Source: Winogradskyella sp. (GTDB taxonomy: Bacteria; Bacteroidota; Bacteroidia; Flavobacteriales; Flavobacteriaceae). Taken from it: a stretch of 16,432 nucleotides of DNA. The notes under the pieces are model-generated. The model searched no databases, was not told the origin of the DNA, and saw only the letters and a program-made list of their open reading frames with translations. Both the position numbers and the translations under genes were made by a program. The stretch is from positions 1-16,432 of the forward strand of contig JASBSE010000050.1 of the NCBI GenBank assembly GCA_030149115.1, written 5' to 3'. Positions 5,821 through 13,082 of the stretch are shown in pieces (position 1 is the stretch's first letter; every line of letters begins with the position of its first letter).

Positions 5821-6441
5821 CTATTCTTTCGTATCATCTGTCTTATACAAACTTGGTAAACTCACCTTGTAGCGGACCGCAATTAATCTAATGACTATAA
5901 CAACTAAACCTGCTATAATAAAAAGATAGTTTTCATCTTTTAAGAAAACACGCATTAAAAAATAACTAAGTCCACCCACAATACATGCGGTTGCATAGAT
6001 CTCTTTTCTAAAAATTACTGGTATTTCGTTACACAAAATATCTCTTGTTACGCCTCCAAAGCACGCTGTCATAGTACCGAGTGCTATACAAATTATTGGA
6101 TGCAAGCCTGCTACCAAGCCTGTTTCTATACCTACAACAGTATAAAGTCCAATACCAATAGTATCGAACAAAAACAGCGAACGTCTTAAATGCTTAAGAT
6201 AATTTCTGAAAATTACAGCAAATATGGCCGAACCTATTATCACATAAACAAAAGTCATGTTTCGCATCCAGGATACTGGCTCTATCCCAATCATTATGTC
6301 GCGCAATGTTCCACCACCAACTGAGGTAACAAAGGCAATTATCAACACTCCAAACGGATCCATGCGTTTACTCATAGCAACCAGTACGCCAGAAATAGCA
6401 AAAGCTATAGTTCCTAATATGTCTAGAGTTTGGAAAAACAT
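5821..6441 (-). CDS. UPF0126 / TRIC-like membrane protein (YicG family), 206 aa
   Basis: An inner-membrane protein of six to seven helices built from two homologous halves. Each half carries the family's glycine motif: GGGTLRD at 42-48 and GGVTRD at 129-134. The length is typical for the family (about 200-210 residues). Members include E. coli YicG and YadS; prokaryotic relatives form trimeric cation-channel folds, and some have been linked to glycine uptake. The precise substrate here is not determined by sequence. The start codon lies just before the 222-base divergent spacer shared with the DUF2141 gene. The gene ends convergently with the zinc-ribbon gene. Confidence 0.9.
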   Translation of the reverse strand: MFFQTLDILGTIAFAISGVLVAMSKRMDPFGVLIIAFVTSVGGGTLRDIMIGIEPVSWMRNMTFVYVIIGSAIFAVIFRNYLKHLRRSLFLFDTIGIGLYTVVGIETGLVAGLHPIICIALGTMTACFGGVTRDILCNEIPVIFRKEIYATACIVGGLSYFLMRVFLKDENYLFIIAGLVVIVIRLIAVRYKVSLPSLYKTDDTKE

Positions 6442-6663
6442 TTAATTTTAGTTGGGTTTTCTTTAATCTATGCGAAATTAAATTTAATTCTAAATATCTA
6501 AAAACCTACCGTTCAAAATTATTGAAAGAGATGAAAAACTCTACAAATAAACAATTCATCTTCATAAAATTACAGTTCGGTAATTACAATTATACTATCT
6601 TTAAGTAATGTTAGATATTTGAATCATCAAAAAACGAACAAATAACCATTAATCAAATACAAC
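6442..6663. promoter_or_regulatory. Divergent intergenic region between UPF0126 and DUF2141 genes
   Basis: A 222-base AT-rich spacer that must hold the promoters of both flanking genes. TAGATATTTG at about 6611-6620 is only loosely like the Bacteroidota -7 box (TAnnTTTG). I see no repeat, operator palindrome or RNA gene in it. Confidence 0.35.
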
Positions 6664-7080
6664 ATGAAGAATTTAGTTTTAACCTTAGCATTAGCCTTCA
6701 CAACATTATTCAGTTTTGCTCAAGATGAAGGTATCACAATCACTGTAACAGTAGATAATGTAACTAGTGATAATGGAAAAGTATTAATGTCGTTGCACAC
6801 TTCTGAAACTTTTATGAAAGGTAAAGGCATTAAAAATGCGGAAACCACTATTGAAGATGGTAAAGTTACCGTTACATTTGAAAATGTATTACCTGGAGAG
6901 TACGCTATTTTAGCACTACACGACGAAAACGACAACAAACGTATGGACTTTGAAGACAATGGTATGCCAAAAGAATCTTTTGGAATGTCTAACAATGTTA
7001 TTGCAATGGGACCACCTCAATATGAAGACGCAAAATTTAAAGTTACTAGCGAAGACTTAGACCTTAATATTAGATTTTAA
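6664..7080 (+). CDS. DUF2141 family secreted protein, 138 aa
   Basis: It has a signal peptide of about 19 residues ending SFA, with cleavage before Q20. The mature protein is the DUF2141 beta-sandwich: a GKVLMSLH strand, GEYAILALHDENDN with the characteristic HDxNxN loop, then MDFEDNGMPKESFGMSNN, which is diagnostic for the family. The length (about 140 aa) is normal. Members are widespread in Bacteroidota and are periplasmic or surface proteins; the acidic DEND loop could bind calcium, but no reaction is established. The gene stands alone with a divergent promoter region in 6442-6663 and a hairpin terminator at 7121-7150. Confidence 0.9.
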   Translation: MKNLVLTLALAFTTLFSFAQDEGITITVTVDNVTSDNGKVLMSLHTSETFMKGKGIKNAETTIEDGKVTVTFENVLPGEYAILALHDENDNKRMDFEDNGMPKESFGMSNNVIAMGPPQYEDAKFKVTSEDLDLNIRF

Positions 7081-7093
7081 GTAATCGAATATC

Positions 7094-7113
7094 ATCAATC
7101 AATCAATCAATCA
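7094..7113 (+). repeat. Five tandem copies of ATCA
   Basis: A perfect 4-bp microsatellite (five ATCA units) lies between the DUF2141 stop codon and its terminator. Being outside any coding region and downstream of the gene, it is unlikely to cause phase variation. Confidence 0.85.
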
Positions 7114-7120
7114 ATAATCT

Positions 7121-7150
7121 AAAAAGGCAGCTTATAACAGTTGCCTTTTT
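7121..7150. terminator. Bidirectional hairpin terminator
   Basis: Perfect 9-bp stem, AAAAAGGCA (7121-7129) and TGCCTTTTT (7142-7150), with a 12-base loop. The A and T runs on each side give a U tract in both directions. It serves the DUF2141 gene on the plus strand and the TonB receptor gene on the minus strand (whose stop codon is at 7153). Confidence 0.75.
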
Positions 7151-7152
7151 AT

Positions 7153-9456
7153 TTACCAATACAATCTAAACATAACGTTAGGCGTAATACCTATTGAATA
7201 ACGCTCTATAAGTTCTACTGAATCACTTAAGCTATTGTTGCCTCTGTATTCTTTTGTAATTAGATTATGTTTATTGTAAATATTGCGAAGCGAAACACCT
7301 ACTTTCCCTTTTAAATTACTCTTTTTCGAAAAATTAAAACTATATGTAGATGATAAGTCTAACCTATGATATACAGGAAGTTTACCTGTATTAATTCCGT
7401 TATTAAAATCTAAACCATCATCGCTTTCTTCTGCAATAGTATAAGGTCTTCCTGTTTGCCATTTCCAACCTAGTGATACCTGAAATCCGTCTTTCTTATA
7501 ACTAACAGCTGTTGATACAGCATGTGTAACATTAGATTTTGAATTGAAGGATTTATTTTCATTCAAATTTTTAAACTTACTTCTTGCTCTGTTAAAAGAG
7601 TAGCTCACCCAAGTATTAAAGCCATTAAATCGCTTTTTTAGGAATACATCTAAACCTAATACATTCTGATTTCCAACATTAAACTCACTGTTTTCAGGAT
7701 TCAAAAACCCTAGTGATAATGCAGAAATATTTTTTAATTTTTTGTAATAAACATCTGTATCTACACTAAAACTTCCTTTTGTATAACTAAAACCTAAGGA
7801 TGTATGGTGGCTATTTAATATTGGAAAATCATTCCCGTCAATTAATCTCCAGACTTTATTTTCTAATGATAAGTCACTAAAAACGGTTTCATCAACTTCA
7901 TTTATAATCTGATTTTTAATTTCTGTAGTGGCTTGAAGCTTTAAATAATCACTTAAATCTTTATGAACTATCAATCGAGGTTCTAATCTTACAGCATCAA
8001 TTTCTTTATAATACGAACCTCTTAATCCAAGTGAAAAATTGAAGCTGTTTTTATTTTTATAATCTACATTTCCATAAAGACTATGCGTTTGTATGATGCG
8101 TTCTTCTGTATCTAAGACAAAACTTAAATCGGCAGTATTAATAAATGCATAAGCTACATCTTTCAAGTTATATTGGTAACCAAAATTATAGTTTAGCACA
8201 TCCGATTTTCGATAATTTAGTTCCGTAGAAATACCTGAATCGTAGATTGTATTTCGTTTTTCAAAATCTGAAACCTGTTCATTATTCTCTTTTGTAATGA
8301 AATTATAATTAAGACTATAATCCGAAAAAAAAGCTTGATTTTTTTGAGACAATTTATCGTTCCAATTTATATCCCAACCTGCGCTATAGCCTGAATTGGT
8401 AATCACCAGATTGTCATTAAACATTCTATTGGAAGTTGTTTCTTCTGAATTGTAATCCAACTGATTATCAATATTTATTAGACTCACATAAAATGAATTA
8501 GACCTATTGGGCTTATAGTTTAATCGCAATGTATAATCCATGAAAGAAAAGTCGTTTTCACCATTATCACCCTCACTGATTTTAGTGCTTTCAAATACTT
8601 TTTCAGCTAGTTGGTTATACGTTGGAGTTTCAAAAAGTTCCATATAGCTTCTCCTAACTGATGCTTGCAAACTCAACTTATCTTTAAGTATTGGCAATTC
8701 TAATAACGCATCTACATTGGTACCGTTTGCTCCTAATTCAACATTAAGAGTATTATCAATTTTTCCGTTTGAAAATATTTCTATGATTGAAGATAAGCGC
8801 TCACCATACCGAGAATGCGAACCTTTGTTTATAAAATTGATTTTTGATGCCACATTAGGATTTAACGGTGAAATCATTCCGAATAAATGCCCTTTATGGT
8901 AAATATTGATGCCATCCCAAATCAGTCTATTTTGATCTGAAGAACCACCTCTTACAAAAAATCCTGAAGCTGTTTCGTTTGGACTTAAAACACCTGGTAA
9001 CAATTGAATACTTTCTAGCACATCAGGTTCTGTAAGTCCTGGTAAAATTCCCAACTCTGATGGTACCAATTTAAATGAACCATCTTTATTTTTTTCTATA
9101 CCACTGGTAAGATAGCTTTTAATAACTACCATATCCAATTCCCTGACCGAAGCCATAATTTCTTCTGAACTTTTTGAAACCACAACATAGCGATTACTCA
9201 GCACATTAAAATTTAGATTAGTCTTTTGTTTTATTAGTTCTAAAATCTCTTGTAAGGTTCGCTTTTCTCCAACAATGGATATTTGCTTTTTATCTACGTC
9301 AATATCTTTATAAGAAAATAGAACTTCGTATGTATTTTCTATCTCAGAAAAAACCTTGACTAAATTTTCGTCTTTAAATTCAAGATAAAAGGCCTCTTCT
9401 TGCGAAAAGGCCAATATAGGTTGTAACATTAAAACAAAGACATAGATTAACCTCAT
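7153..9456 (-). CDS. TonB-dependent outer-membrane receptor with STN signalling domain, 767 aa
   Basis: A signal peptide (about 1-19) is followed by a secretin/TonB N-terminal (STN) domain at about 22-95, the part that contacts a FecR-type anti-sigma factor in the periplasm. A plug domain follows (about 130-240, with ESIQLLPGVLS, GFFVRGGSSDQN and the IYHKGHLFGM loop), then a beta-barrel ending in the aromatic W767 as expected for an outer-membrane protein. The STN passes almost directly into the plug; I see no carboxypeptidase-like or CNA-B domain between them, which many Bacteroidota receptors carry, so this is a compact FecA-like transducer. It starts two bases after the fecR stop, so it is co-transcribed with it. 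The ligand is unknown; no SusD-like gene is adjacent, so a glycan-utilisation role is not indicated. Confidence 0.92.
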   Translation of the reverse strand: MRLIYVFVLMLQPILAFSQEEAFYLEFKDENLVKVFSEIENTYEVLFSYKDIDVDKKQISIVGEKRTLQEILELIKQKTNLNFNVLSNRYVVVSKSSEEIMASVRELDMVVIKSYLTSGIEKNKDGSFKLVPSELGILPGLTEPDVLESIQLLPGVLSPNETASGFFVRGGSSDQNRLIWDGINIYHKGHLFGMISPLNPNVASKINFINKGSHSRYGERLSSIIEIFSNGKIDNTLNVELGANGTNVDALLELPILKDKLSLQASVRRSYMELFETPTYNQLAEKVFESTKISEGDNGENDFSFMDYTLRLNYKPNRSNSFYVSLINIDNQLDYNSEETTSNRMFNDNLVITNSGYSAGWDINWNDKLSQKNQAFFSDYSLNYNFITKENNEQVSDFEKRNTIYDSGISTELNYRKSDVLNYNFGYQYNLKDVAYAFINTADLSFVLDTEERIIQTHSLYGNVDYKNKNSFNFSLGLRGSYYKEIDAVRLEPRLIVHKDLSDYLKLQATTEIKNQIINEVDETVFSDLSLENKVWRLIDGNDFPILNSHHTSLGFSYTKGSFSVDTDVYYKKLKNISALSLGFLNPENSEFNVGNQNVLGLDVFLKKRFNGFNTWVSYSFNRARSKFKNLNENKSFNSKSNVTHAVSTAVSYKKDGFQVSLGWKWQTGRPYTIAEESDDGLDFNNGINTGKLPVYHRLDLSSTYSFNFSKKSNLKGKVGVSLRNIYNKHNLITKEYRGNNSLSDSVELIERYSIGITPNVMFRLYW

Positions 9457-9458
9457 CT

Positions 9459-10385
9459 TTAATATCTCAGTTTAATGTTACGGTTTTCTTTTTCATCAAA
9501 TTTTATATCTAGTGGCTCAAAAACTGTTCGCAAAGCCACCTTAAGATCATTGTTTGGAAAACTTCCGGTAAACAAGACAGAATCGTCAATAGACTCAGCG
9601 TCAATTTTAATATTATACTGATTTTCTAAGGCTTTGATGACAAATCTTACTGGTAAACTTTTATAAGTGCTTTCACCAGAAATCCATGTTGGTGATGACA
9701 ATTGTGTAAACAACGTTTGCGTAGGCTTTGTGTCTATTTTTCTAATACTATGAGAAGGCATTAAAACATGTTGAGAGTCTAATGTTTTTACTCCGACTTT
9801 ACCCTCATAACAAACAACATCAAAAAGATTATTCATAGAAATAACGTTGAATTGTGTTCCTAACACAGTAACAAATCCGTTATCTGTTTCAACTGTAAAA
9901 GTTTTTCCTTTTGCAACTTTAAAATATGCTTCCCCTTCTAGGTTTATGAGTCTTTCTTCATCCCAAGAATCTTCATCATAGGTGAGTTTTGACTTTGAGT
10001 TAAGCACAACTTCAGAACCATCTATTAGAGTCACTGTTTTTGTTTCACCAAAACCAGTTTCTACGATGGTCTGACTATCCTTAAGTATGGTGAACAATCC
10101 AAAACATATTAAGATAGTAGCTGCCACACCAATAAAACTCATCTTGGTTTTTAGCTTACGAACTTTAGCTGTTTTTTTATGTTCTATTCTCGATTGTATG
10201 TTTCTAAATGTTGCGTCTGTTGAAGCATTTAATTTTTCTGATACTTCTATACCTTTTCGGAGCTTTAAATAAGACAAATATGCTTCTTCTCCAACCCTTT
10301 GTTTTAACTCAGAATCGGACAATTTCCCTTCTAGCCATTTGGCTAAAAATGTATCTTCAATGCTATTTATATCTTTATTTTCCAT
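9459..10385 (-). CDS. FecR-family anti-sigma factor, 308 aa
   Basis: The cytoplasmic N-terminal part (about 1-80) would hold the ECF sigma factor. A single membrane span lies at about 82-101. The periplasmic FecR domain (about 107-200) contains the family signatures GFGETKTVTLIDGSEVVLNS, INLEGEAYFKV and VLGTQFNV. A C-terminal DUF4974-type module (about 240-305, with FTGSFPNNDLKVAL) is typical of Bacteroidota FecR proteins. It would relay the ligand-bound state of the TonB receptor to the sigma factor. It lies between the sigma gene (49 bases upstream) and the receptor gene (two bases downstream). The upstream gap holds a candidate ECF promoter, so fecR and the receptor may be raised independently of the sigma gene. 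Confidence 0.93.
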   Translation of the reverse strand: MENKDINSIEDTFLAKWLEGKLSDSELKQRVGEEAYLSYLKLRKGIEVSEKLNASTDATFRNIQSRIEHKKTAKVRKLKTKMSFIGVAATILICFGLFTILKDSQTIVETGFGETKTVTLIDGSEVVLNSKSKLTYDEDSWDEERLINLEGEAYFKVAKGKTFTVETDNGFVTVLGTQFNVISMNNLFDVVCYEGKVGVKTLDSQHVLMPSHSIRKIDTKPTQTLFTQLSSPTWISGESTYKSLPVRFVIKALENQYNIKIDAESIDDSVLFTGSFPNNDLKVALRTVFEPLDIKFDEKENRNIKLRY

Positions 10386-10398
10386 TAGCTTCTATCTT

Positions 10399-10428
10399 TA
10401 ATACAATCTACTGAATAAAAACCCTACT
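10399..10428 (-). promoter_or_regulatory. Candidate ECF-sigma promoter upstream of fecR
   Basis: On the minus strand, AGTAGGGT (10428-10421) and TTGTATTA (10406-10399) are separated by 14 bases. The same two 8-mers with the same spacing precede the divergent lipoprotein gene. The downstream box lies 13 bases before the fecR ATG, so a transcript from here would have a very short leader. The assignment to the adjacent ECF factor is inferred from position and from the two-box geometry. Confidence 0.55.
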
Positions 10429-10434
10429 CCATTT

Positions 10435-10947
10435 TTAAATATTTCCTATTTTGCTTCTCATAGTCAATAAAGCTTGATGCATGCGTTTTTCAACAGCTTT
10501 AACGGAAATACCTAACTCTTCGGCTATTTCTTTATACTTCTTCTTCTCTATCCTACTCATTATAAACACCTCTCTTTGCCTATCTGGTAATGACGCAATA
10601 GTTGCTTCTAGTTTTTCTAAAAACTCCTTTTCCAACATTATAAATTCTGGTGACTCATTGGAATTTGCTGACTTATGCTCTTTTTGATATTTCGCTACTA
10701 CCTTTTCATGCTTTTTAAGATTCAGAAAAGAATTATTGGCTATCGTATAAATGTAACTTTTTACTTTATCGTAGTTTACTCTACTACAGTTATCCCAAAG
10801 TTTTACAAAGGTGTCTTGCAAAAGATCCTCAGCTAAATCAACATCTTGAGTTTTAAAAAACAAGAAACGTCTAATGTCTTTGACATATGTATTGTATATA
10901 TGTTCAAAGGTTTTTGGCTTACAAACGTTACGATTATCTTTAGGCAT
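10435..10947 (-). CDS. ECF (extracytoplasmic function) RNA polymerase sigma-70 factor, 170 aa
   Basis: Region 2 spans about 13-80 and includes AEDLLQDTFVKLWDN (the region 2.2 core-binding helix) and KSYIYTIANN (region 2.4). Region 4 spans about 108-165, with LPDRQREVFIMSR and the helix-turn-helix KKYKEIAEELGISVKAVEKRM. There is no region 1 or 3, as normal for the FecI-like ECF class. It would be held by the FecR protein encoded next and freed when the STN receptor binds its ligand. It is the first gene of the minus-strand operon. I do not find the AGTAGGGT/TTGTATTA element in front of it, so it may be transcribed from a housekeeping promoter. Confidence 0.94.
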   Translation of the reverse strand: MPKDNRNVCKPKTFEHIYNTYVKDIRRFLFFKTQDVDLAEDLLQDTFVKLWDNCSRVNYDKVKSYIYTIANNSFLNLKKHEKVVAKYQKEHKSANSNESPEFIMLEKEFLEKLEATIASLPDRQREVFIMSRIEKKKYKEIAEELGISVKAVEKRMHQALLTMRSKIGNI

Positions 10948-10997
10948 AGAGTTTTTATTCGTGGGCTAAAACTATAAAAAAAATAATTTGATAAAAA

Positions 10998-11027
10998 AGT
11001 AGGGTATTAAGTTATGTAGTTGTATTA
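10998..11027 (+). promoter_or_regulatory. Candidate ECF-sigma promoter upstream of the Kazal-like lipoprotein gene
   Basis: AGTAGGGT (10998-11005), 14 bases, then TTGTATTA (11020-11027), identical in both boxes and in spacing to the element before fecR on the other strand. The downstream box ends 51 bases before the ATG at 11079, leaving room for an ordinary leader. This links the divergent lipoprotein gene to the sigma/anti-sigma/receptor unit. Confidence 0.55.
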
Positions 11028-11078
11028 CTATTGATTAACCTCAAAAAAAATTGTACAACACAAAAAAAACAAACACAA

Positions 11079-12419
11079 ATGAAAAATTTAAAACTTACAA
11101 TTTTTAGTATGGTTACAGCTTTTATTATGGTTACGTCCTGTACTAATAATGAATCTGTTATTGAAGATCCGCAAAACACAGAAGAAAGTGCATCTCTTAC
11201 AACTGCCTTAGACGTTTTACAGCAACGTTTTGACGCAAATGGTAATTTTAATGGAGAAAGTAATCCTGCAGGTAATATTGTTTTCGACTTTGGATTCGAT
11301 TTCGTATATCCACTAACACTTTCTTATAACAATGATGCGACAGTTGTTGTAGAAAATTTAGGCGACTTAGTAACTGTTTTACTAAATTCTAGCCAAAACT
11401 TATACATAAGTGGTATAGCCTTTCCGTTTAACGTAGAGGTATATAATAGCACTACTAATAGTATTGAGGTTATAACCATTACAAATGAGAGTGATTTTGA
11501 AGTTTTAATAGAGAGTATCAACTTTGATGATCCAATTAATTGTGAATGCACAGAAGTTTATGATCCTGTTTGTGTAGAAGTAACAGACCCAGCCGGAAAT
11601 ACATTTACTATCACATACTATAATCCTTGCTATGCTGAGTGTGATGGCTTTACTCAAAATAATTTTGTGGAAACTTGCGAAGACGATTACACGAGTGGAA
11701 ATGAGTGTTTCTCTATAAATTATCCTATTTCTATCTATGGCGAAAACAATAGCACTATTGTTATAAATTCTGAAGAAGAACTTAACAATGCGACATATGG
11801 CATCTACAGCTTTAATTTTGTTTATCCTTTTGACATAACTCTGGAAAACGGAGATGTCTTAACCATAAACTCTAATGAAGACATAGAGGCCGTTTTAGAT
11901 GATTGTTATACGGTTGAAAATCCAGATGATTGTGAAGAATGTGCCAATGAACCTATTGACCCTGTTTGTGTAGAAATTGAAGACGAAAATGGCGATACTA
12001 TAACTTATGCATACGATAACGCTTGTTATGCACTTTGCGATGGTTATACAGAAGCAGATTTTGTAGCTTGTAACTCTAGTAATGATCTTTGTTTACCAAG
12101 TGCCATTTCTGATGCCTTGGTAAATAATAGTGGTTGGGCTATAAGTGATTACGCTGGTTCTACTGACTATAGTAATCTTGAAATTTCTTTTAATGCAGAT
12201 GGAAGTCTACAATGGATGGATAGTGGTGCAACTTTTAATGGTAATTGGTCTGCCAGTGAAAATCCTGTTAATGGAAATATGTTGTCTTTAAGCTTTTCTG
12301 GTCCAAACTTACAGATAGCAACAGGTAATTGGATGATAGTAGATTGTGATCTACCATGCTCTATTTCATTATTATCTAATGATGGAACCGAAATGACTCT
12401 CAGTAGAGATTGTGATTAA
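11079..12419 (+). CDS. Lipoprotein with two Kazal-like modules and a lipocalin-like C-terminus, 446 aa
   Basis: The ATG at 11079 is chosen because it directly opens the lipoprotein signal (lipobox VTSC, acylated C21). The frame stays open upstream to a TTG, which would place 16 polar residues before the signal. The mature protein has an internal duplication: beta-rich units with an FxFVYP(L/F) signature (about 70-147 and 210-276), each followed by a six-cysteine Kazal-like module (about 155-200 and 285-331). The first module keeps the Kazal spacing C-x7-C and C-x3-C with YYNPC, but the middle loop is about eight residues longer than in classical inhibitors. Residues about 337-446 resemble a lipocalin-like/META beta-barrel (SGWAISDY, GNWSASENP). 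It is probably exposed at the outer membrane. Protease inhibition is possible but unproven. The gene is divergent from the ECF operon and shares its promoter motif. Confidence 0.82.
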   Translation: MKNLKLTIFSMVTAFIMVTSCTNNESVIEDPQNTEESASLTTALDVLQQRFDANGNFNGESNPAGNIVFDFGFDFVYPLTLSYNNDATVVVENLGDLVTVLLNSSQNLYISGIAFPFNVEVYNSTTNSIEVITITNESDFEVLIESINFDDPINCECTEVYDPVCVEVTDPAGNTFTITYYNPCYAECDGFTQNNFVETCEDDYTSGNECFSINYPISIYGENNSTIVINSEEELNNATYGIYSFNFVYPFDITLENGDVLTINSNEDIEAVLDDCYTVENPDDCEECANEPIDPVCVEIEDENGDTITYAYDNACYALCDGYTEADFVACNSSNDLCLPSAISDALVNNSGWAISDYAGSTDYSNLEISFNADGSLQWMDSGATFNGNWSASENPVNGNMLSLSFSGPNLQIATGNWMIVDCDLPCSISLLSNDGTEMTLSRDCD

Positions 12420-12441
12420 TTATAAATTAAGTTAGTAATTC

Positions 12442-12475
12442 AAAAAAACCTTCAGATAAATCTGAAGGTTTTTTT
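12442..12475 (+). terminator. Strong hairpin terminator after the Kazal-like lipoprotein gene
   Basis: Perfect 15-bp stem (12442-12456 with 12461-12475) around ACCTTCAGA and TCTGAAGGT, TAAA loop, with A and T runs that let it work in both directions. It also faces dps, which ends at 12501 on the minus strand. Confidence 0.85.
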
Positions 12476-12500
12476 ATTAATCTAAAATTGTAGAAAATTT

Positions 12501-12980
12501 CTATACGGTTTCACCCAACCAAGCTTTCATCATCCAAACAGTTTTTTCCTGTTCTGTAATAAAATCACTCATCATTGAGTTAGTACCTTCATCATTGGCT
12601 TCATTAGAAGAATTAAGAATACTTCTTTCAATCTTTAATAATTCTGAAAGTGAATCTACAATCAGTTCAACTGCTTTTTCATCTTTAGAAATATTTTTTC
12701 CTACCGGAACCCTTGCCGCTTTTGAATAATCCTCAAAAGTGTGTAATGGTGTTGCACCTAACGTTAAGATACGCTCTGCAATTTCATCCACCTTTAGATT
12801 AGCATCTGTGTAAAGTTCTTCAAACTTTTCATGTAAATCAAAGAACATACGCCCTCTAATATTCCAGTGAATACCTCTTAAATTTTGATAATACAATTGA
12901 AAATTCGCTAATAGCTGATTTAATTCATCAGCTAAATTCTGAGTTTTTTTGGTGTCTAAACCAATACTATTTAGTGTCAT
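12501..12980 (-). CDS. dps: Dps family ferritin-like DNA-protection protein, 159 aa
   Basis: A four-helix Dps protein of normal length. The inter-subunit ferroxidase residues match the Listeria/E. coli Dps pattern with a constant offset: H38 (in GIHWNI), H50, E54, D65 and E69 (in DEIAER). Such proteins form 12-subunit shells that oxidise Fe(II) with hydrogen peroxide and store the iron, limiting Fenton damage. The N-terminus is short and not especially lysine-rich, so direct DNA binding is uncertain. The gene is divergent from oxyR across 102 bases, the classical arrangement for peroxide control of dps. Confidence 0.93.
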   Translation of the reverse strand: MTLNSIGLDTKKTQNLADELNQLLANFQLYYQNLRGIHWNIRGRMFFDLHEKFEELYTDANLKVDEIAERILTLGATPLHTFEDYSKAARVPVGKNISKDEKAVELIVDSLSELLKIERSILNSSNEANDEGTNSMMSDFITEQEKTVWMMKAWLGETV

Positions 12981-13082
12981 TTTGTTATAATTTTTCGTTA
13001 TATAAATTTACGATATTTTAACCCCTTATTATTATAGTTTTTATAAATAGTTTGTATAATTTTATAGCCTAATTGAATAATC
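12981..13082. promoter_or_regulatory. dps-oxyR divergent promoter region with possible OxyR half-site
   Basis: This 102-base AT-rich spacer contains three ATAG words at 13034, 13047 and 13064. ATAGTTTTTATAAAT (13034-13048) agrees with 8 of the 10 specified bases of the OxyR half-site ATAGnTnnnAnCTAT. The matching second half-site seven bases on is poor. OxyR control is likely from gene identity; the exact operator is only a suggestion. Confidence 0.35.

Noticed and set aside
6449..6460. AGTTGGGTTTTC as a third copy of the ECF promoter box upstream of the DUF2141 gene
   Set aside because: It does not match AGTAGGGT exactly, has no TTGTATTA at the right distance, and lies about 200 bases from the gene.
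7094..7113. ATCA microsatellite as a phase-variation switch
   Set aside because: It lies after the DUF2141 stop codon and before the terminator, outside any promoter or coding frame I can identify.
11031..11078. Upstream TTG start for the Kazal-like lipoprotein
   Set aside because: It would put 16 polar residues before a clear lipoprotein signal that starts at the ATG at 11079, and it lies only four bases downstream of the candidate -10 box.
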